A DNA stretch of 64,000 bases from Cyclina sinensis (lineage: Eukaryota; Mollusca; Bivalvia; Venerida; Veneridae): NCBI GenBank assembly GCA_012932295.1, contig JAAONU010000022.1, positions 186,001 to 250,000 on the forward strand, given 5' to 3'. Positions within the stretch are counted from its first letter, which is position 1. Each line of letters opens with the position of its first letter. The notes under the pieces are model-generated. The model saw only the letters and a program-made list of their open reading frames with translations. It was not told the DNA's origin and ran no database searches. Both the position numbers and the translations under genes were made by a program. Positions 24,544 to 36,390 of the stretch are shown here, piece by piece.

Positions 24544-24984
24544 ATGACATGTTTTGACGCAACGCCATTTTTGTATTGTGACGTCACGTTATTGTTGTTT
24601 CTATCCGGTTCGCGCTGTTTATTTATATATGTGGATTTGAAAAAAAGGAAACCTGATGTTCACCTACGTGAGATCGGGAATAAAAAAAAAATATTGTTCC
24701 CGAGGGAAGACCTCTCAGAATTGTCTAAGGCACTGCTCAAGAAGCAGAGTAAGACCAGGAAGCGCAGCCAGTCTAAAGCAGAGGTAGACCAGTAAGCGCA
24801 ATTAGACCAAGAAGCAGTGCTTTAGAAGCGCAACAAGTCTAAGAAGCAGCAACTCGAGGAAGCGCAGCAAGTCGTAGAAGCGCTGTAAGTCGAGGAAGCG
24901 CGGCAAGTCTTAGAAGCGCAACAAGCCTTAGAAGCGCAGCAAATCCAGGAAGCGCAGTAAGTCCAAGAAGCGTAGCAAGTCTAG
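24544..24984 (+). pseudogene. K/R-S-rich ORF running into an 18-bp minisatellite (frame broken)
   Basis: An open frame from ATG at 24544 ends KKQSKTRKRSQSKAEVDQ-stop at 24795. It leads into about a dozen imperfect 18-bp units close to AGGAAGCGCAGCAAGTCC, up to 24984. Where the frame is open, each unit encodes a K/R-R-S-K-S type hexapeptide. Several units carry stops or one-to-two-base losses. Such basic Ser-rich repeats occur in bivalve sperm nuclear basic (protamine-like) proteins and in SR-type proteins, but no start or domain links this to either. GC content is higher than in the surroundings. Confidence 0.4.
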
Positions 24985-25049
24985 TTGCATTCATCCAGGC
25001 TAACATAACCTAGTTAAGACATTGTCACCTTAGCTAGTGAACTCCCCGC

Positions 25050-25290
25050 TATACAACGTTCGACACCACTAACATTATTATTTTTTTCCAAGATGAGACG
25101 TTAAACTGAGGTACTATGTGTCAGTACTGTACACGGAGCATCTAAAGGAACCGCAGGTGTCTTTGGAATGGAATGCCGTCTTCATCTTGCACAGTCCCCC
25201 ACAACATAAAAATCTTTTCTCTGCAGGGAGCGTCGGTCATATTGGCAGCCAGTACTGACGATAAATATACTTAGTTGTATTGTATGTATG
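25050..25290 (+). mobile_element. SINE body fragment, plus orientation
   Basis: AAGATGAGACGTTAAACTGA, TCTTGCACAGTCCC, CTGCAGGGAGCGTCGGTCAT and TGACGATAAATA match, in order, the minus-strand SINE at 19985-20290. The tRNA-like head is lost or too decayed to see. Confidence 0.65.
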
Positions 25291-25610
25291 AGTAAATATT
25301 ACATTGTAAAGACTAATGATGTGCCTTATACTTACAAAAGCACCAGATAATTACAACTGCCATTTTGATTTTCATCAGCCAGTACAATCCATAGTGTCAA
25401 AGCAATCTTAGGGAATCAGTTATACCCAATATTGTTTTGATTATACTAATAACTTATCTTTCGTTTAGCATAAAACATTTTATCGCCGTTAAAAAAACAT
25501 GCTTTTTTTCCAAACCAACAAACAAACATTGTTTAACGATTTAAGTCAGACATATTTATTTACTCAAAGCAGTTAAAGAACGATTTTTTATGAGCAAACA
25601 AAGACACTTG

Positions 25611-25960
25611 CAAGTCTAAATCTATCTATGAAGACTTTGTAGAGAATCATACAAACTTTAACCTGTTAATTAATAGACTCTCATACGAGAAAAAAAAATC
25701 AGTTAAAGAGTTAATGTTGATGCCATAGTTTGATTAATGAACGTTAATTTCAGCATTATTTGCTAACAATGAAAGGAGCATATAGCAATCAGGTACTAGC
25801 TTTTCATACTGTTTAATTGGGGCAAAGTGGGGTTTGACTTGAATATTAGTTAGAAAATCATACGTAACTTCTTAAAGTGTAACAGTGAATAAAATACGGA
25901 CTAAGTTCGGATGCGTTTAATAAAATAATGACTGCAAAGGAGTGCATATATTCAACTCAA
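25611..25960. repeat. Duplicated non-coding segment, copy 1 (partner 36391-36770)
   Basis: Shared phrases in the same order in both copies include ATGAAGACTT, CTTTAACCTGTTAA, GTTGATGCCATAGTTT, TTTCAGCATTA, GGTACTAGCTTTT, AAAGTGGGGTTTGACTTGAA, AAAATACGG and GAGTGCATAT. The copies are in direct orientation with moderate divergence. Confidence 0.65.
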
Positions 25961-26229
25961 AAATGCTAAGGATCAGTTAGTTCATCTGTTCACTTTCGCT
26001 GTACAATACACATATCGAGTTTTGATGAAAATTTCTGTGTGGTGTTGAGCAAATGGCATGGGAAATGACAATCCCCCAAAATTCAAATATTTTGGAGGGC
26101 ACAGGTAATTTTGTACATGTTAAATTGCGAAAACGTTTGCCTGTTTTATGCTCTCTTCTTTCATTTATTTTTGTCAGGAAACATGTAAAATATTCGAGAA
26201 AGAAGGCGACTTTATATGGAAAAAAAGAA

Positions 26230-27245
26230 TATTTGCACTGGTTTGCTTGAGGCAGGATTCTCGCAGAGACAAGTGCAACGTCATCTTGGTGTGTCGCGGA
26301 GAGTCATTGACAGGGTTTGTGTAGCTGTGGTACGCTGGTTGTCGCAGAAGATCTACAACCAATGCACAGGACAGATACACCGTTCATAAAGCTCTGAACG
26401 TCACCACACTATGTTACGACTTGTAGAACGCCATGGGCTACGATTGTCCACGCAAACTGTCAGGAGTTATTTCATGCGGCTAGCACGAATGCTCGTAGGC
26501 AATAAATACGTATCCCTCTGCAGCAACATCACGTTAGAGAACGCCTGGAGTGGGCACCTGAGTATGTAAGATGAACCCATCAGACCTGGACACCAGTCCT
26601 GTTCTCTGACGAGTCGAGGTTCTGTGTGGACTTCACAGACAGGCGTGTTAGGGTTTGGCGGTCAAGAAATGAGCAATTTGCACAGGCCTGTACAGCCGAT
26701 CATGATCGTTATAGTGGAGGCTCTATGAAGGTATGGGCGGGATTCAGCACCCATTGCAAGACGGACCTTTACGTCATAGAAAAAAGGCACACTTACGGCG
26801 GTGAAATACGTCAACGACATCCTGAATCCTAATGTTCATCCATACACAGGAGCTATTGGTCCAGATTTTATGTTCATGGACGACAATGACCGTGCACACA
26901 GGTCTCAAGTCACCAATCTACCTTGAGGCAAAAGGTATTTTCCGTATCGACTGGCCAAATCCATGCCCGGATCTCAACCCTATTGAGCATATCTGGAACT
27001 TGCTTCAGACAGCCATTTCAGCCAGATCTGTCTAGCAAACAACAACCAGGCAGCTAAGACAAGTGCTGTTAGAGGAATGTGCTCGAATCCCTCTGCTGAA
27101 GATCCGGGGATTGATTGGTAGATTGAGGCGGCGTTGCAAGGCTGTCATCAGCGCAAGTGGGATCATATACTCGTTATCGAATACAAAAGTAGACGCCAGT
27201 GTCATGTTTAGATAAATTTCGTTTCTCGTCATGAACCTCTAGAAT
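26230..27245 (+). pseudogene. Decayed Tc1/mariner-type transposase
   Basis: Plus-strand blocks in order are: an N-terminal helix-turn-helix remnant (RQVQRHLGVSRRVIDRV, near 26260), SDESRFCVDF with the first catalytic Asp at 26608, the second-Asp block MDDNDRAHRS at 26876-26905 (Asp codon about 26882), and PDLNPIEHIWN with the catalytic Glu at 26985. The C-terminal helices end near 27190. The D-to-E spacing is about 34 residues, as in Tc1 types, but the three blocks lie in three different frames and several stops intervene. Terminal inverted repeats were not identified. It is inactive. Confidence 0.82.
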
Positions 27246-27249
27246 GTCC

Positions 27250-28015
27250 GGTTTTTGACTGTGCATCGTCCGTGTATACAAATTAAGCTCCAATAATGTG
27301 TTGCTTTCAATATTTTTACTGTTGAAAAGGTATGGAAAATAATGAAAGTTGCTAGAAAATTAAAAATTTAGTTGCAGCCGAACGAAGGGTATCCTAAGTT
27401 TTAATCATTTTGTGTCTTTAACGCATGAACAGACTTCTTAAAGAATTGTTCAACCAGACATGTGGTCGTTCAGAATCAGCTTCTCTTTTTTTAAGGTCGT
27501 CCACATCCAGTGCCTGCGGTGATATAATTATCTGTTTTGCGGTCACGTAATTAACAGAATATTTTAACATATCGGGCGCCAAACTATTAACTGATTTACC
27601 CAACAGATTTATATGAAATGTATACCATAAAGCTATAATACTTTTTGACAGTGTATACATGCTTAAAGTATGGAAATTTAGCCCAAAAAAATAAAATAGC
27701 CAAAATGTCCACCTTAATGTGAATGCATCATGTTTAATCATTATCATTTGTAATTTCGCGGAATTCTAAGATAACAAGCTTCAACTGAATATAAACATTT
27801 TTTATCAATTACAAAAAAAGTCCAATATTTTACTTGATTCTAGTTTGTAAACCTGGCCTTTTGTCTGCAACGTATTTCGTAGGTAAGGAATGTTTGGTGA
27901 CAAGTAAAAAATGGCATGAATGATTGGAAAAATGTACTTTGAGAGAAGCCAGAAAGGTTTACAATTATCATATATATATATATATCAAATTCAGTGCTGA
28001 ATAATAATAAGCCAA
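27250..28015. other. Stretch with no recognised gene
   Basis: AT-rich sequence with short unsupported open frames and a TA microsatellite near 27970. Confidence 0.4.
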
Positions 28016-28017
28016 TT

Positions 28018-28305
28018 AAAACAAGAGGCCCAAGTGAAAAAATAATGAGTGTGTGTGTGTGGGGGGGGGGGGGGGGGGCAAGTACAGTACTGGCCCATCT
28101 CATGTCTCATGTAAGTTAAAAGCTTATTTCGAAGCTTAACATGCTTAAGAAGTTCTTTTTCCAATATAGGAGAGAAAAGATTTTTTTTGCGGGGGTAGGG
28201 GGTGGATGGGGTGGAAAGGTCAAGTAACTTCATACCTATATATTAAAAAAAATGAAAAAAAAATCTTTTTTTTTGGGGGGGGGGGGGGGGGGGAGTTGGG
28301 GTCCT
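28018..28305 (-). mobile_element. Partial reverse-oriented copy of the element at 16.4-17.9 kb (low-complexity end)
   Basis: ACAAGAGGCCCAAGTGAAAA at about 28020, a (GT)n/G-run, GGCAAGTAC and 'GGTCAAGTAACTTCATACCTA' next to further G and A runs correspond to the reverse complement of the 17160-17680 part of the plus-strand element. Only this end is recognised. Confidence 0.5.
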
Positions 28306-28599
28306 TTATCTGGATATCGTCAGTTACCCGGGCCCCTGTACATATTTCACACAATTACATTATGAATAGAGTTAAACGGAATGGATCAAATGTGGGTTTC
28401 CGACGATATCTGGACTGCGAAAAATTATTGACCGCTATACACTCTTTATTGTTTTGTCCATTTAAATAGTTGTTTTAATGGAGATCAAAGTTGATTCTAG
28501 AAATTTCAAGGTTGAAGCTGACGTACCATGCAGAATTTTTTTTATTCGAAGGATTTGCTTGGATTTTAGAGATGTAAACTCTAAGTACAAACTTGAGAT

Positions 28600-30200
28600 A
28601 GATAGTAAGATAGTTTTATTTGTGTAAATATATATGTCACAACTTAACAAGTATCACAATTTGCATAAATAACACAGAAACATATTTCATCATCCAGATA
28701 TAAATTGACATATAACTGACATGATACATGTATATAAACACAGGATAACCTGTTAAAGCCTTACGGCTTATGGTCTCTATGTCATCTCTGCTTTTATCAT
28801 ATGATTACTATTAATACTATAGACTTAGTATACAGTAAGATGTCAGCACTTGACATGTATATACTACACGAACAACCTTTATCACAGTACATATTTACAT
28901 CAAGTATAAACAAAAAAGTACAGTAATGTAGTACAGTTAAAAATCAATCTGACTAAAGTACATATCCTTATTGCCGCTACGCTAACATAGGGAGATCGTG
29001 AACTTCAGTCAGATTGAGTTAAAAATATACAAAACTGGCATCTTCTGCAGACTTGATTTTTAACATAAGATGTTTCTTTACTTTATTTGTAAAGGCAAAG
29101 TTATTTTTGAATACATGTACGTTACTGATTCCAGTCTAAGTCATTTCTTCCAGATAAAGAGAGACAAACCTAATCAGAGTGAAAAACTATCGAACTCATA
29201 GTGACTATAATTATTACCCTTCTAACCCCTTTCCTGTTTCAACAAGATAGGTAAAGAAAAAGAAAACATGATGGAGACGGCAATACAACATTGATCTATT
29301 CAATACAGTATTAGGGAATTTATTATTATTTCCAGTCAGAGCTTATCAATTTAACCGAACAAAATCATGCCCGAAAAGAACAAAATAGAAAATAGACGTT
29401 AATATTATTTCGCTACTCAAATGTGTTACTTACGACGGTGTCACAATACATACATTTATTTCTGTCATGCAAATTTCTCATCGGCTAAAAACGACAAGAG
29501 ATTCTGTTCTGCCGTTTAAAACTGACACAGCTTTTTGTTCACTATACATTCGTTGAACGAAGCAGGCTAGTGCATTTTGTGTTAATATGCAAAGAATAAG
29601 ACTCAACAAGATTATTCTAATATTCTACAGTATGTAGCTCCAGTCCAAGACTGAATTCGCCACAAATTGCCAATCACAGTTTGACTATATGTATAATTTG
29701 GTCATTGGACAACATTTCTCAAATTCAGTTATCACAAAACAATACAGTTATGCATAGTACATAAAGTAAAAATCAACAAAACATTATCTAAGTAGGTTCC
29801 GGGCTGTCATCGACCGGCATTTTGATTTAAATACCATTTAACATGTTTGAATTATTTTTATTATAAAGTAAACATATCTGATTTCTTTTTAAAACTCGAA
29901 ACCTTATTCGCTGTCAATATACATGTACTATTCAAACGGACATTAAATGTAAAGATGTTTTGGTGTTAAGGAAGAAATAATCAGGATACTAAAATTCTAA
30001 ATTTATTAAACAATGATGATGAAAATTAAGAAACTCGAATTTATAAAGCAATAGTACGTTTATTATCTAATCATAATATGATTAGCCTCCTAATTGATTT
30101 TTTTTTCATTATTTATTTTAGGAATGACACGCACATGATTGCATAAAATGGCATACAATAAATCATGTAAAATACAAATACGACATATTACAGGTATGAC
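28600..30200. other. Stretch with no recognised gene; possible retrotransposon 3' end at its left edge
   Basis: GATAGATAGTAAGATAGTTT at 28597-28616 followed by TTGTG and, later, CCTTACGGCTTATGGTCTCT looks like the 3' end of a CR1-like element on the minus strand. No reverse transcriptase is visible behind it. Confidence 0.3.
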
Positions 30201-30299
30201 AATGAACAAGAGGGCCATGATGGCCCTTAATCGCTCCCCTGACTCTCATTGCTCATGTTACAAATATCGTTATTGGTTTTAATGGGTGCAAGTTTGAAT

Positions 30300-31080
30300 A
30301 AGATTGCAATAAGTTTGAAGACTCTGGGTGAAATGGTACTCAAATTTTTTAGCAGAAACAGTTTTACTTTACAGGTCCCAGTGACTTTGACCTATGACCT
30401 ACAGACCCCAAAAACAATAGCGTTCTTCTAATATAATTACCCTATAAAGTTTGAAGGTTCTGGGTGTAATGAAACTCCAGTTACTGAGAAGAAATAGTTT
30501 TCACTCTACAGGACCCTGTGACATTGACTTTTGACCTACTGACCCTAAAAATGATTGGATTCTTTTACTGAGTAAAGAAAATCATCCTATGGAGTTTGAA
30601 GGCTCTTGGTAAAATGATACTCCAGTTACTGAGCAGAAACAGTTTTCACTCTACAGGTCCCTGTGAACTTAACCTTTGACCTATGGACCCTAAAAACAAT
30701 AGGGTTCTTCTAATACACTTATCCTATAAAGTTTGAAGGCTCTGGGTGTAATGGTACTACAGTTACTCTGCAGAAATAGTTTTTACTCTACAGTTCCCTA
30801 TGACCCTGACCTTTGACATACTAGCCCCAAAATACAACAACAATACGGTTCTTCTATTTCGTAAAAGCAATCATCCTATGAAGTTTGGAGGCTCTGGGTG
30901 AAATGGTAATCCTGTTATCGAGTGGAAACGGTTTTCAATCTAGAGGTCTCTCTGACCTTGACCTTTGACCTACTGACCAAAAACGCAAAAGGGATTTTTT
31001 GTACTAAATAAGGGCAATAACCCTGTGAAGTTTGAAGGCTTTGGGTCAACTTGTATTCAAATTATTGAAAGGAAATGAAG
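30300..31080. repeat. Tandem array of about 143-bp monomers
   Basis: AAGTTTGAAGGCTCTGGGTG or a near match recurs at about 30313, 30447, 30591, 30729, 30880 and 31026. Each unit also carries GTTTTCACTCTACAGGTCCC, TGACCTTGACCTTTGACCTA and a run like AACAATAGGGTTCTTCTA. The spacing is 134-151 bases. Confidence 0.85.
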
Positions 31081-31257
31081 TGTGAAAGACAGACAGACAA
31101 ACAGACACCCATGGACAAGGCAAAAACAATATGTCTCCATCAGAAGGGCGGGGTTGGTGGGAGACATAACAACGAACAATTGAACAATTATAGCCCTTGG
31201 TGTTTTAGAGCAGCAGATTTTCAAAGTTTTCTCTATATAAATCCTTCTGTAAAATCA

Positions 31258-32230
31258 AATGACCCCGGTTGGGGCCAGTTTTGATCCCAGGGTCATGATT
31301 TGAACAAACTTGGTATATGTCCACTAGACAATGCTGCAAACCAAATATCTAAACTCTAGGCCTTGTGGTTTCTGACAAGAAGATTTTTAAACCTTTTCCT
31401 TTATAACTCTTTGTAAAACATGTGACCCCTGGGGCAGGGCCTTTTTTGACCCAGGGGCTATGATTTGAACAAACTTGGTAGAGGTCTAGTAGACAAATTG
31501 CTGTACACCAAATATCTTAACTCTAGGCCTTGTGGTATCTGAAAAGAAGATTTTTAAAGTTTTTCCTATAAAACTCTATGTAAAACAACTGACCCCTGGG
31601 GTGGGGTCAGTTTTGACCCCACGGTCATAATTTGAACAAACTTGGTAAAGGTCCTCTTGACAATTCTACATACAAAATATCTAAGATCTATGCCTTTTGG
31701 TTTCTGATGTGAAGACTTTTTAAAATTTTCCTATGTAACTCTATGTAAATCAAGTGACCCCGGGGCAGGGCCTATTTTGACCCAGTGGCTATGATTTGAA
31801 CAAACTTAGTAGAGGTTCACTGGACAATGCTACACACCAAATATCTAAACTCTAGGCCTTCTGGTTTCTGACAAGAAGATTTTTTTTTAAGTTTTTCCTA
31901 CATAACTCTATGTAAAACATGTGACCCCTGGGGCGGTGCCATATTTGACCCAGGAGCCATGATTTGAACAAACTTGGTAAAGGTCTACTGGACAATGCTG
32001 CACACCAAATATCTAAACTCTAGGCCTTGTGGTTTCTGACAAGAAGCTTTTTAAGTTTTCCCTATATAAATCTATGTAAAATCAACTGACCCTTGGCCTT
32101 AGGGTGGGGTCAGTTTTGACCCCACGGTCATAATTTGAGTAAATTTGGTAGAGGTTCACTAGATAATGCTTCATACCAAATATCTAAGCTCCAGGCCTTG
32201 AGGTTTCGGAGTAGAAGATTTTTAAAGATC
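31258..32230. repeat. Tandem array of about 165-bp monomers
   Basis: TGACCCCTGGGGCAGGGCC or a near match recurs at about 31260, 31422, 31591, 31755, 31921 and 32087. Each unit continues with TTTTGACCCA, GATTTGAACAAACTTGGTA, CAAATATCTAAACTCTAGGC and an AGAAGATTTTTAAAG-type phrase. The same family occurs at 13241-13690. Confidence 0.85.
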
Positions 32231-32479
32231 CAACTTTTAAAATCTAATTTTAGCTCCAGTGAACCAGAAATGCAATGGATCAGAACCATTTGAACAATCT
32301 CAGTAAAGCTTCATGCAAGGAAAAACCCAGGCAAGTTTCATTTAATTTGGCCCTTTGGTCTCAGAGGAGATGTCATTTGAATGAAAAGTTGACGACGGAC
32401 GGACGGGCGGACGACGGACAGAGACTGATCAGAAAAGCTCATCCTGAGCACTTTGTGCTCAGATGAGCTAAAAATGTCT

Positions 32480-34110
32480 TCGACTATAAAATTACCTAAA
32501 TAAAAATATCCAAGGACATGTTGTCATTACTCAGGATAACACAAAAAAGAGGATATGTATCCACGTATTTCCATTGTGGTCCTGTTTAATGATAGCAAAT
32601 TAAATTTAATGCAACTATCACAATAACAGTGATAAATGAAACATCACAATGATAAGTTAAATGCTTCTTGTGAAGAATATATGAAATAATTTGAATTCTT
32701 CATATAAATTCATGAATATGATTTTCCTAAACATTACTTTCAAAGTTAAATCACCTTGCATAGCGGTTGAGGGACGCTTATTTCGCACACAAATCGTTCG
32801 ATATATTATATACGTACTGTTACTTGAAATTTTAAGTGTAAATTTGATATTTCTATAAAAAGTCATTTTCTTATTTTTTTGCATAAACATGTATCAATAA
32901 ACTTCACCATTTTATTTATTTCTTTCTAAAATTTCAATGTCTTAGGTGTATTTATAGTCATTTAAATGTATTTCATTCTATTAAAATAATCATCAAGAAA
33001 AAAATATCTACAAATACATTCAAAGTGTTTATGAAAACCTTTAATACATACAATTAAATTCAATATTAACCACGAACTTGACAAGTCTTTTTGAACTATA
33101 AAATAATTTTATTGATTTATTTTTAAAAGAGAAAGAATTTACAGAAAATATTTTGTTTACAATACTGATTCTAAAGGTAATCGATACTTCTGAAATTTAA
33201 GTCAATAACTTCAGCTACATACAATAATATCAAACTGCATCTATTGCCATTTATGCTTTTTTTCTATTGAGTTTGTAATAAATTACTTCATACATGTACA
33301 TATCGATTTTGTCGTACGTCTTTGTATAGACAAAATTAATGTACGTTTTAATGAAAGAACTAACAATTTCATCAAAACGACAATCTGTGTAGATGTGTCA
33401 TCGACTAAATATGAAATTCAAGAAAAACTTTCCATAGGCAAAAAGAAACGGCTTTGAAAAAAAAATATTTATCTACTCACGTTCTTATCAAATTATGTGA
33501 CCATCACACTTTATTCTGATCTTTACCTTTGAAAGATAATCGGTTAAATTTTGTGTTTACCAAATTAAAAGGAAAAGTTAGTAAGTTAATAAAACTGGTT
33601 ATTACCATCACTTTTCTAATACAATATGTGGCTATTACACTATATGCTGATCATTCAAAGCTTAGATTTTATGTTAATTATATACAGTCATCACCCGGAC
33701 TAATGGGCCGCTTTTGTAACCTAAGCCTAAGTTCAAATTCATCTGTCCCTTTCTCAATTGAGTAGATATATAAAGGTCTATAAACATAAACTTTCAATTA
33801 CAAATGCAAATATTTAAGATTCATTATCTCATGGATAATTAAAAAAATCACTTCAAACTGTTAGTATAAACTTTACGGTATACCTATGGGTCAAAAGCAT
33901 TGAGAATGTTGCTACAAATTTTCAAAACAAATTGAAATGGATAGTACGTAGAGAATGTGAAATACGAAAATAACTGCTGCTAGAATGTAACTGAGGGAAC
34001 ATTTTATAAAATTCTAAAAAATGTGAAATTACTGACTTGATTGAAATTATCTCTTTCAATAATATGGTCACCATCTAATCTTCAGTATCTATTCGTTTGT
34101 TTTCCTTGTA
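32480..34110. other. AT-rich stretch with no recognised gene
   Basis: No domain, repeat family or RNA gene is recognised. It includes the 3' flank of the minus-strand BTB gene. Confidence 0.4.
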
Positions 34111-34121
34111 TGTGCCATTTC

Positions 34122-35300
34122 TTAAGAATGGATTGTCGAACTATTTAGTTCGCGTACTTGAAAACCCGGCTTCGACACAAAAACATTTACTATAAGTTGA
34201 AGCTTCCTATTTCGTATACAACCTTTAACACGGTCTCCTTCGATAGTTGTACCTGCCGCAAGGTCGAAAGAAGTTTTTTGTTTTGTATTTAGAATGTTTT
34301 CAAAAAATTCTGACACACTTTGTTCCAGATGTAATTGGTTCACAACAACATACTGTGTTCTGATGAAACACTCTTCATGCCGCGCTATCTTTCTTTCCAT
34401 TTTAACAGTTATTTTTATTGGACTTTGGAATCCGACCGTAATTACTACATTGAAACCACAGTCCCATAGAACAAAATGTTTTTGTAAAGGATTTGCCCTT
34501 ATTTCAGAGACATCCACATCAAGGACAAAAGTTTTTCCGGACCAGTCGAATTTGTTGCTCAGTATCAGACTTTCTGAAGTAGGTTTATTAATATAAGCCA
34601 AGAGAGAGCTTTTCCATTTTTCAAGCTGGGCATTTATTTTTGTTATCTCTTCGATTTTCTCTTCAAGTCCAGAAGCATTTTCCATAAGTTCTTTAACCAT
34701 GTTCTCAAGTCTAGCGGTTGATCTCTGGTAAATGTCTAGCATGTACTCTGACGGTACGGGATTGTTTTTCTCAGCTTCTTCCAGATCTGTTTTTGGCATT
34801 TCTGATGCGAAAAGTGTGCATTTGTTAATGATTGTACTCATATTATATAAGGCCGCTACTTTCAGAATCATAAGTAGCTCTTCTGCTGAAGTTGTTTCAG
34901 AAATATATTCCAGTAATGCTTCCTCGCATCTTGGTTTTAACTGAAGAGCTTGATACTCTTCTACCAATGGTAGAATCTGCAATGCATTTTTCGAAGTAAC
35001 CTGGGCAACAGTATTGGGATAAATGCAGCGTAAGAATTCCAGTACATCATCTAGCTTTTTTCCCGAAAGTTCCAATGTGTCCGATGAACTTTCTTGAAAG
35101 ATGCTTTGAAACATCCTTTCAAAAACAGGGGAAGCGATAGCCAAAACTGTCTTGGAGACGTAAAGGTTCTGTCCCTCAACTATAAGAGTGAAATCAGTCC
35201 TCGATGATTTCTCACTGAAATCGAAAGTAGTTGTACTAATTGAAGAGTTTTCCACATTATCACCGTCTGTCTTCTCGTCCTGTGTTTCTTCAAAGTTCAT
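34122..35300 (-). CDS. BTB/POZ - BACK-like - coiled-coil - beta-domain protein (392 aa, intact)
   Basis: Intact single-exon frame and the best reference for the local family. Residues about 30-105 are the BTB/POZ domain (RTDFTLIVEGQNLYVSKTVL, SPVFERMFQ, LELSGKKLDDVLEFLRCIYP). About 112-175 is a BACK-like helical segment (ALQILPLVEEYQALQLKPRC, LLMILKVAALYN). About 200-245 is a predicted coiled coil (MVKELMENASGLEEKIEEI). The last 140 residues are beta-rich and unlike kelch or zinc-finger tails (KTFVLDVDVSEI, FNVVITVGFQSPIKITVK, KLQLIVNVFVSKPGF). By layout this could be a TRAF/MATH-like sandwich placed after the coiled coil, the reverse of the usual MATH-BTB order; that is inference. A cullin-3 adaptor role is typical of BTB proteins but not shown. 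The first ATG gives a natural start before a Glu/Asp-rich leader. Confidence 0.85.
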   Translation of the reverse strand: MNFEETQDEKTDGDNVENSSISTTTFDFSEKSSRTDFTLIVEGQNLYVSKTVLAIASPVFERMFQSIFQESSSDTLELSGKKLDDVLEFLRCIYPNTVAQVTSKNALQILPLVEEYQALQLKPRCEEALLEYISETTSAEELLMILKVAALYNMSTIINKCTLFASEMPKTDLEEAEKNNPVPSEYMLDIYQRSTARLENMVKELMENASGLEEKIEEITKINAQLEKWKSSLLAYINKPTSESLILSNKFDWSGKTFVLDVDVSEIRANPLQKHFVLWDCGFNVVITVGFQSPIKITVKMERKIARHEECFIRTQYVVVNQLHLEQSVSEFFENILNTKQKTSFDLAAGTTIEGDRVKGCIRNRKLQLIVNVFVSKPGFQVRELNSSTIHS

Positions 35301-36390
35301 CGTTTTTAATATTCATGTGATCAAAATAAAAGTTTCAAAATAGTTCTATGTTCTATCTACCTTTAGTATCTATGTCCAAATAACCGCAAGCCTTACCAAA
35401 TTTACTTTCTGTACAAATGGCGCACATAGCATCAAGGGAGGCTAGCCGTATCGGTGTAGGAAAGTTCGATATTGGGATGACTAGAGAGTTCAATTTTTAC
35501 TCATTTAATACATTGTTAACAATAACTAATATCATTACATATTACATGTCTGTAATAAGAAAGCTGTAATAAGAGACATGACATTCTCGCAATCATAAGT
35601 ATTGGCAGTTTTCGGGTCCATGTGCTCCGACTGGTGGGTGTAGATGACAGTAATTGTGCAAAACACCTATACTCATCATGTTTGGGTTTCTCTGCGTTGT
35701 GGAATACCAAATTGTTCAGCAGCTGTAATGGAATCTCTCAACACCATTGCAATTTAAAACAACTTTTCCGTATTGGAACATACATGAATGCATACTTAAA
35801 AGTATTGGAACATTCATGGAATTAACGCTTTTCCGTATTGGAACATTCAAAGTATGAATGACTTTTAGTTTTTGAACATCATGAACCTGGTCTGCTAACC
35901 ATCAAGTTCTCAAATTAAGAAATTGTAAATTATAATATGTTGAATTTCTTACTATTCTAAGCACAAATTGTCGTTCTAGGAATATAAAATACCAGAGATC
36001 CAATTGTTGCAATATTTAGTCAAACCTGATACTGAAACATAGAAATCTGGCTTTAAAAAAAGGTACATCAGAGATTTTCCCTGATAATATTCAATATGAA
36101 GTTTTCGAGAGGATCAAACTGTCAGCCAACGATGCGGATTCTTATTGTCTGCATCAAAATGTTTTAGCGAAAAACAACCAGATTTAAAGACTCATTATTT
36201 AACATACTTAGAGCAAAAAGTGATACTAATTTGAGTGAAAAGCATAAATCTTACGTCTATCTGTAAACCTCATGAAAAAGACCAAACTTCCCTTTTGGTA
36301 TGTTGTATAACAGAAAGAAGGGAAAATAGAAACCGGATATTGGACAATTTAAATATGTTTGACATTGGCCTTGAGTTCGAAACAATCAAA

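Larger units (their letters stand above)
30206..32472 (-). mobile_element. HINE/Helitron-like element B with two internal tandem arrays
   Basis: The left end has the palindrome GGGCCATGATGGCCC (30212-30226). The right end has the hairpin GCTCATCCTGAGCAC / GTGCTCAGATGAGC (32437-32468), preceded by a GACGGACGGACGGGCGG stretch. These are the termini of element A (7380-8520) in the opposite orientation. The inside is two consecutive satellite-like arrays, listed separately. There is no coding capacity. The Helitron-group assignment is by terminal hairpins and internal monomers only. Confidence 0.6.

Noticed and set aside
24544..24795. Functional protamine-like gene
   Set aside because: The frame stops before the repeat array and several units carry stops; kept only as a broken K/R-S repeat ORF.
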